Below are positions 51,809 to 51,894 of a DNA stretch of 51,894 nucleotides, piece by piece; position 1 is the stretch's first letter, and each line of letters starts with the position of its first letter. The stretch is from Pseudotamlana agarivorans (lineage in GTDB: Bacteria; Bacteroidota; Bacteroidia; Flavobacteriales; Flavobacteriaceae): assembly GCF_018860245.1 (NCBI RefSeq), contig NZ_JAHKPD010000004.1, positions 1 through 51,894 on the forward strand. Reading direction: 5' to 3'. The position numbers and the translations under genes were made by a program. The notes beneath the pieces were generated by a model. The model did not search any database. It was not told where the DNA came from and saw only the letters and a program-made list of their open reading frames with translations.

Positions 51809-51894
51809 TATTATATAAATGAGTTGTTAAAGTTAACGCTTAGGAAATAAAAGTACTTAGAGCAGTATAAACTAAAAAAGTTGGTATGACTTAT

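Overview
The window is AT-rich DNA from a member of the Bacteroidota, most likely a marine or aquatic Flavobacteriaceae. The evidence is type IX secretion (T9SS) sorting domains, PorP/SprF-family proteins, a giant SprB-like gliding adhesin, a TonB-dependent receptor with CarboxypepD_reg domains, promoters of the Bacteroidota form TTG-N19-TAnnTTTG, and a type VI secretion locus of the Bacteroidota kind (T6SSiii).

Layout. (1) 1-5316: housekeeping genes spaced by repeats. These are a small membrane histidine kinase, an RluA-family pseudouridine synthase, panB and a single-chain Fe-S L-serine dehydratase. The spacers hold several different 7-base tandem arrays, a GC-rich element that can fold, two dispersed palindromic repeats, and the decayed tail of a T9SS cargo gene. 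(2) 5317-23813: a T6SSiii locus. It has two complete but divergent TssB-TssC sheath pairs, Hcp/TssD, ClpV/TssH, TssE, TssF, TssK, VgrG/TssI, a probable TssO, and a PKD-domain membrane-anchored protein that may be TssP. On the opposite strand, clpV is followed at close spacing by a TonB-dependent receptor and a DUF5689-type lipoprotein, so a nutrient-uptake pair lies inside the secretion locus. I find no TssG, TssN, TssQ, TssR, PAAR, effector or immunity gene. (3) 24090-29438: nrfH-nrfA plus a CcsB-CcsA fusion gene, a nitrite-ammonification module resembling Wolinella nrfHAI. (4) 29593-31724: a small unrecognised exported protein and an exported beta-helix protein. (5) 31933-51808: a gliding/T9SS cluster matching the order of the Flavobacterium johnsoniae sprC-sprD-sprB-sprF operon. 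Its SprB-like protein is 4702 residues long with about 41 SprB-type modules and a type B sorting domain.

How the genes work together. Hcp and VgrG form the tube and tip. TssB/TssC form the contractile sheath, TssE/F/K the baseplate, TssO and the PKD protein part of the trans-envelope complex, and ClpV recycles the contracted sheath. Terminator-like hairpins after hcp and after the second tssC suggest tiered expression, with most Hcp, then sheath, then baseplate. NrfH passes quinol electrons to the pentahaem nitrite reductase NrfA, and the CcsBA-type synthase probably attaches its haems. SprB is exported by the T9SS with the help of SprF and moved along the cell surface by the gliding motor.

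The points most worth a second look are the doubled sheath genes, the receptor-lipoprotein pair apparently co-transcribed with clpV, and the absence of most T6SSiii membrane-complex genes.
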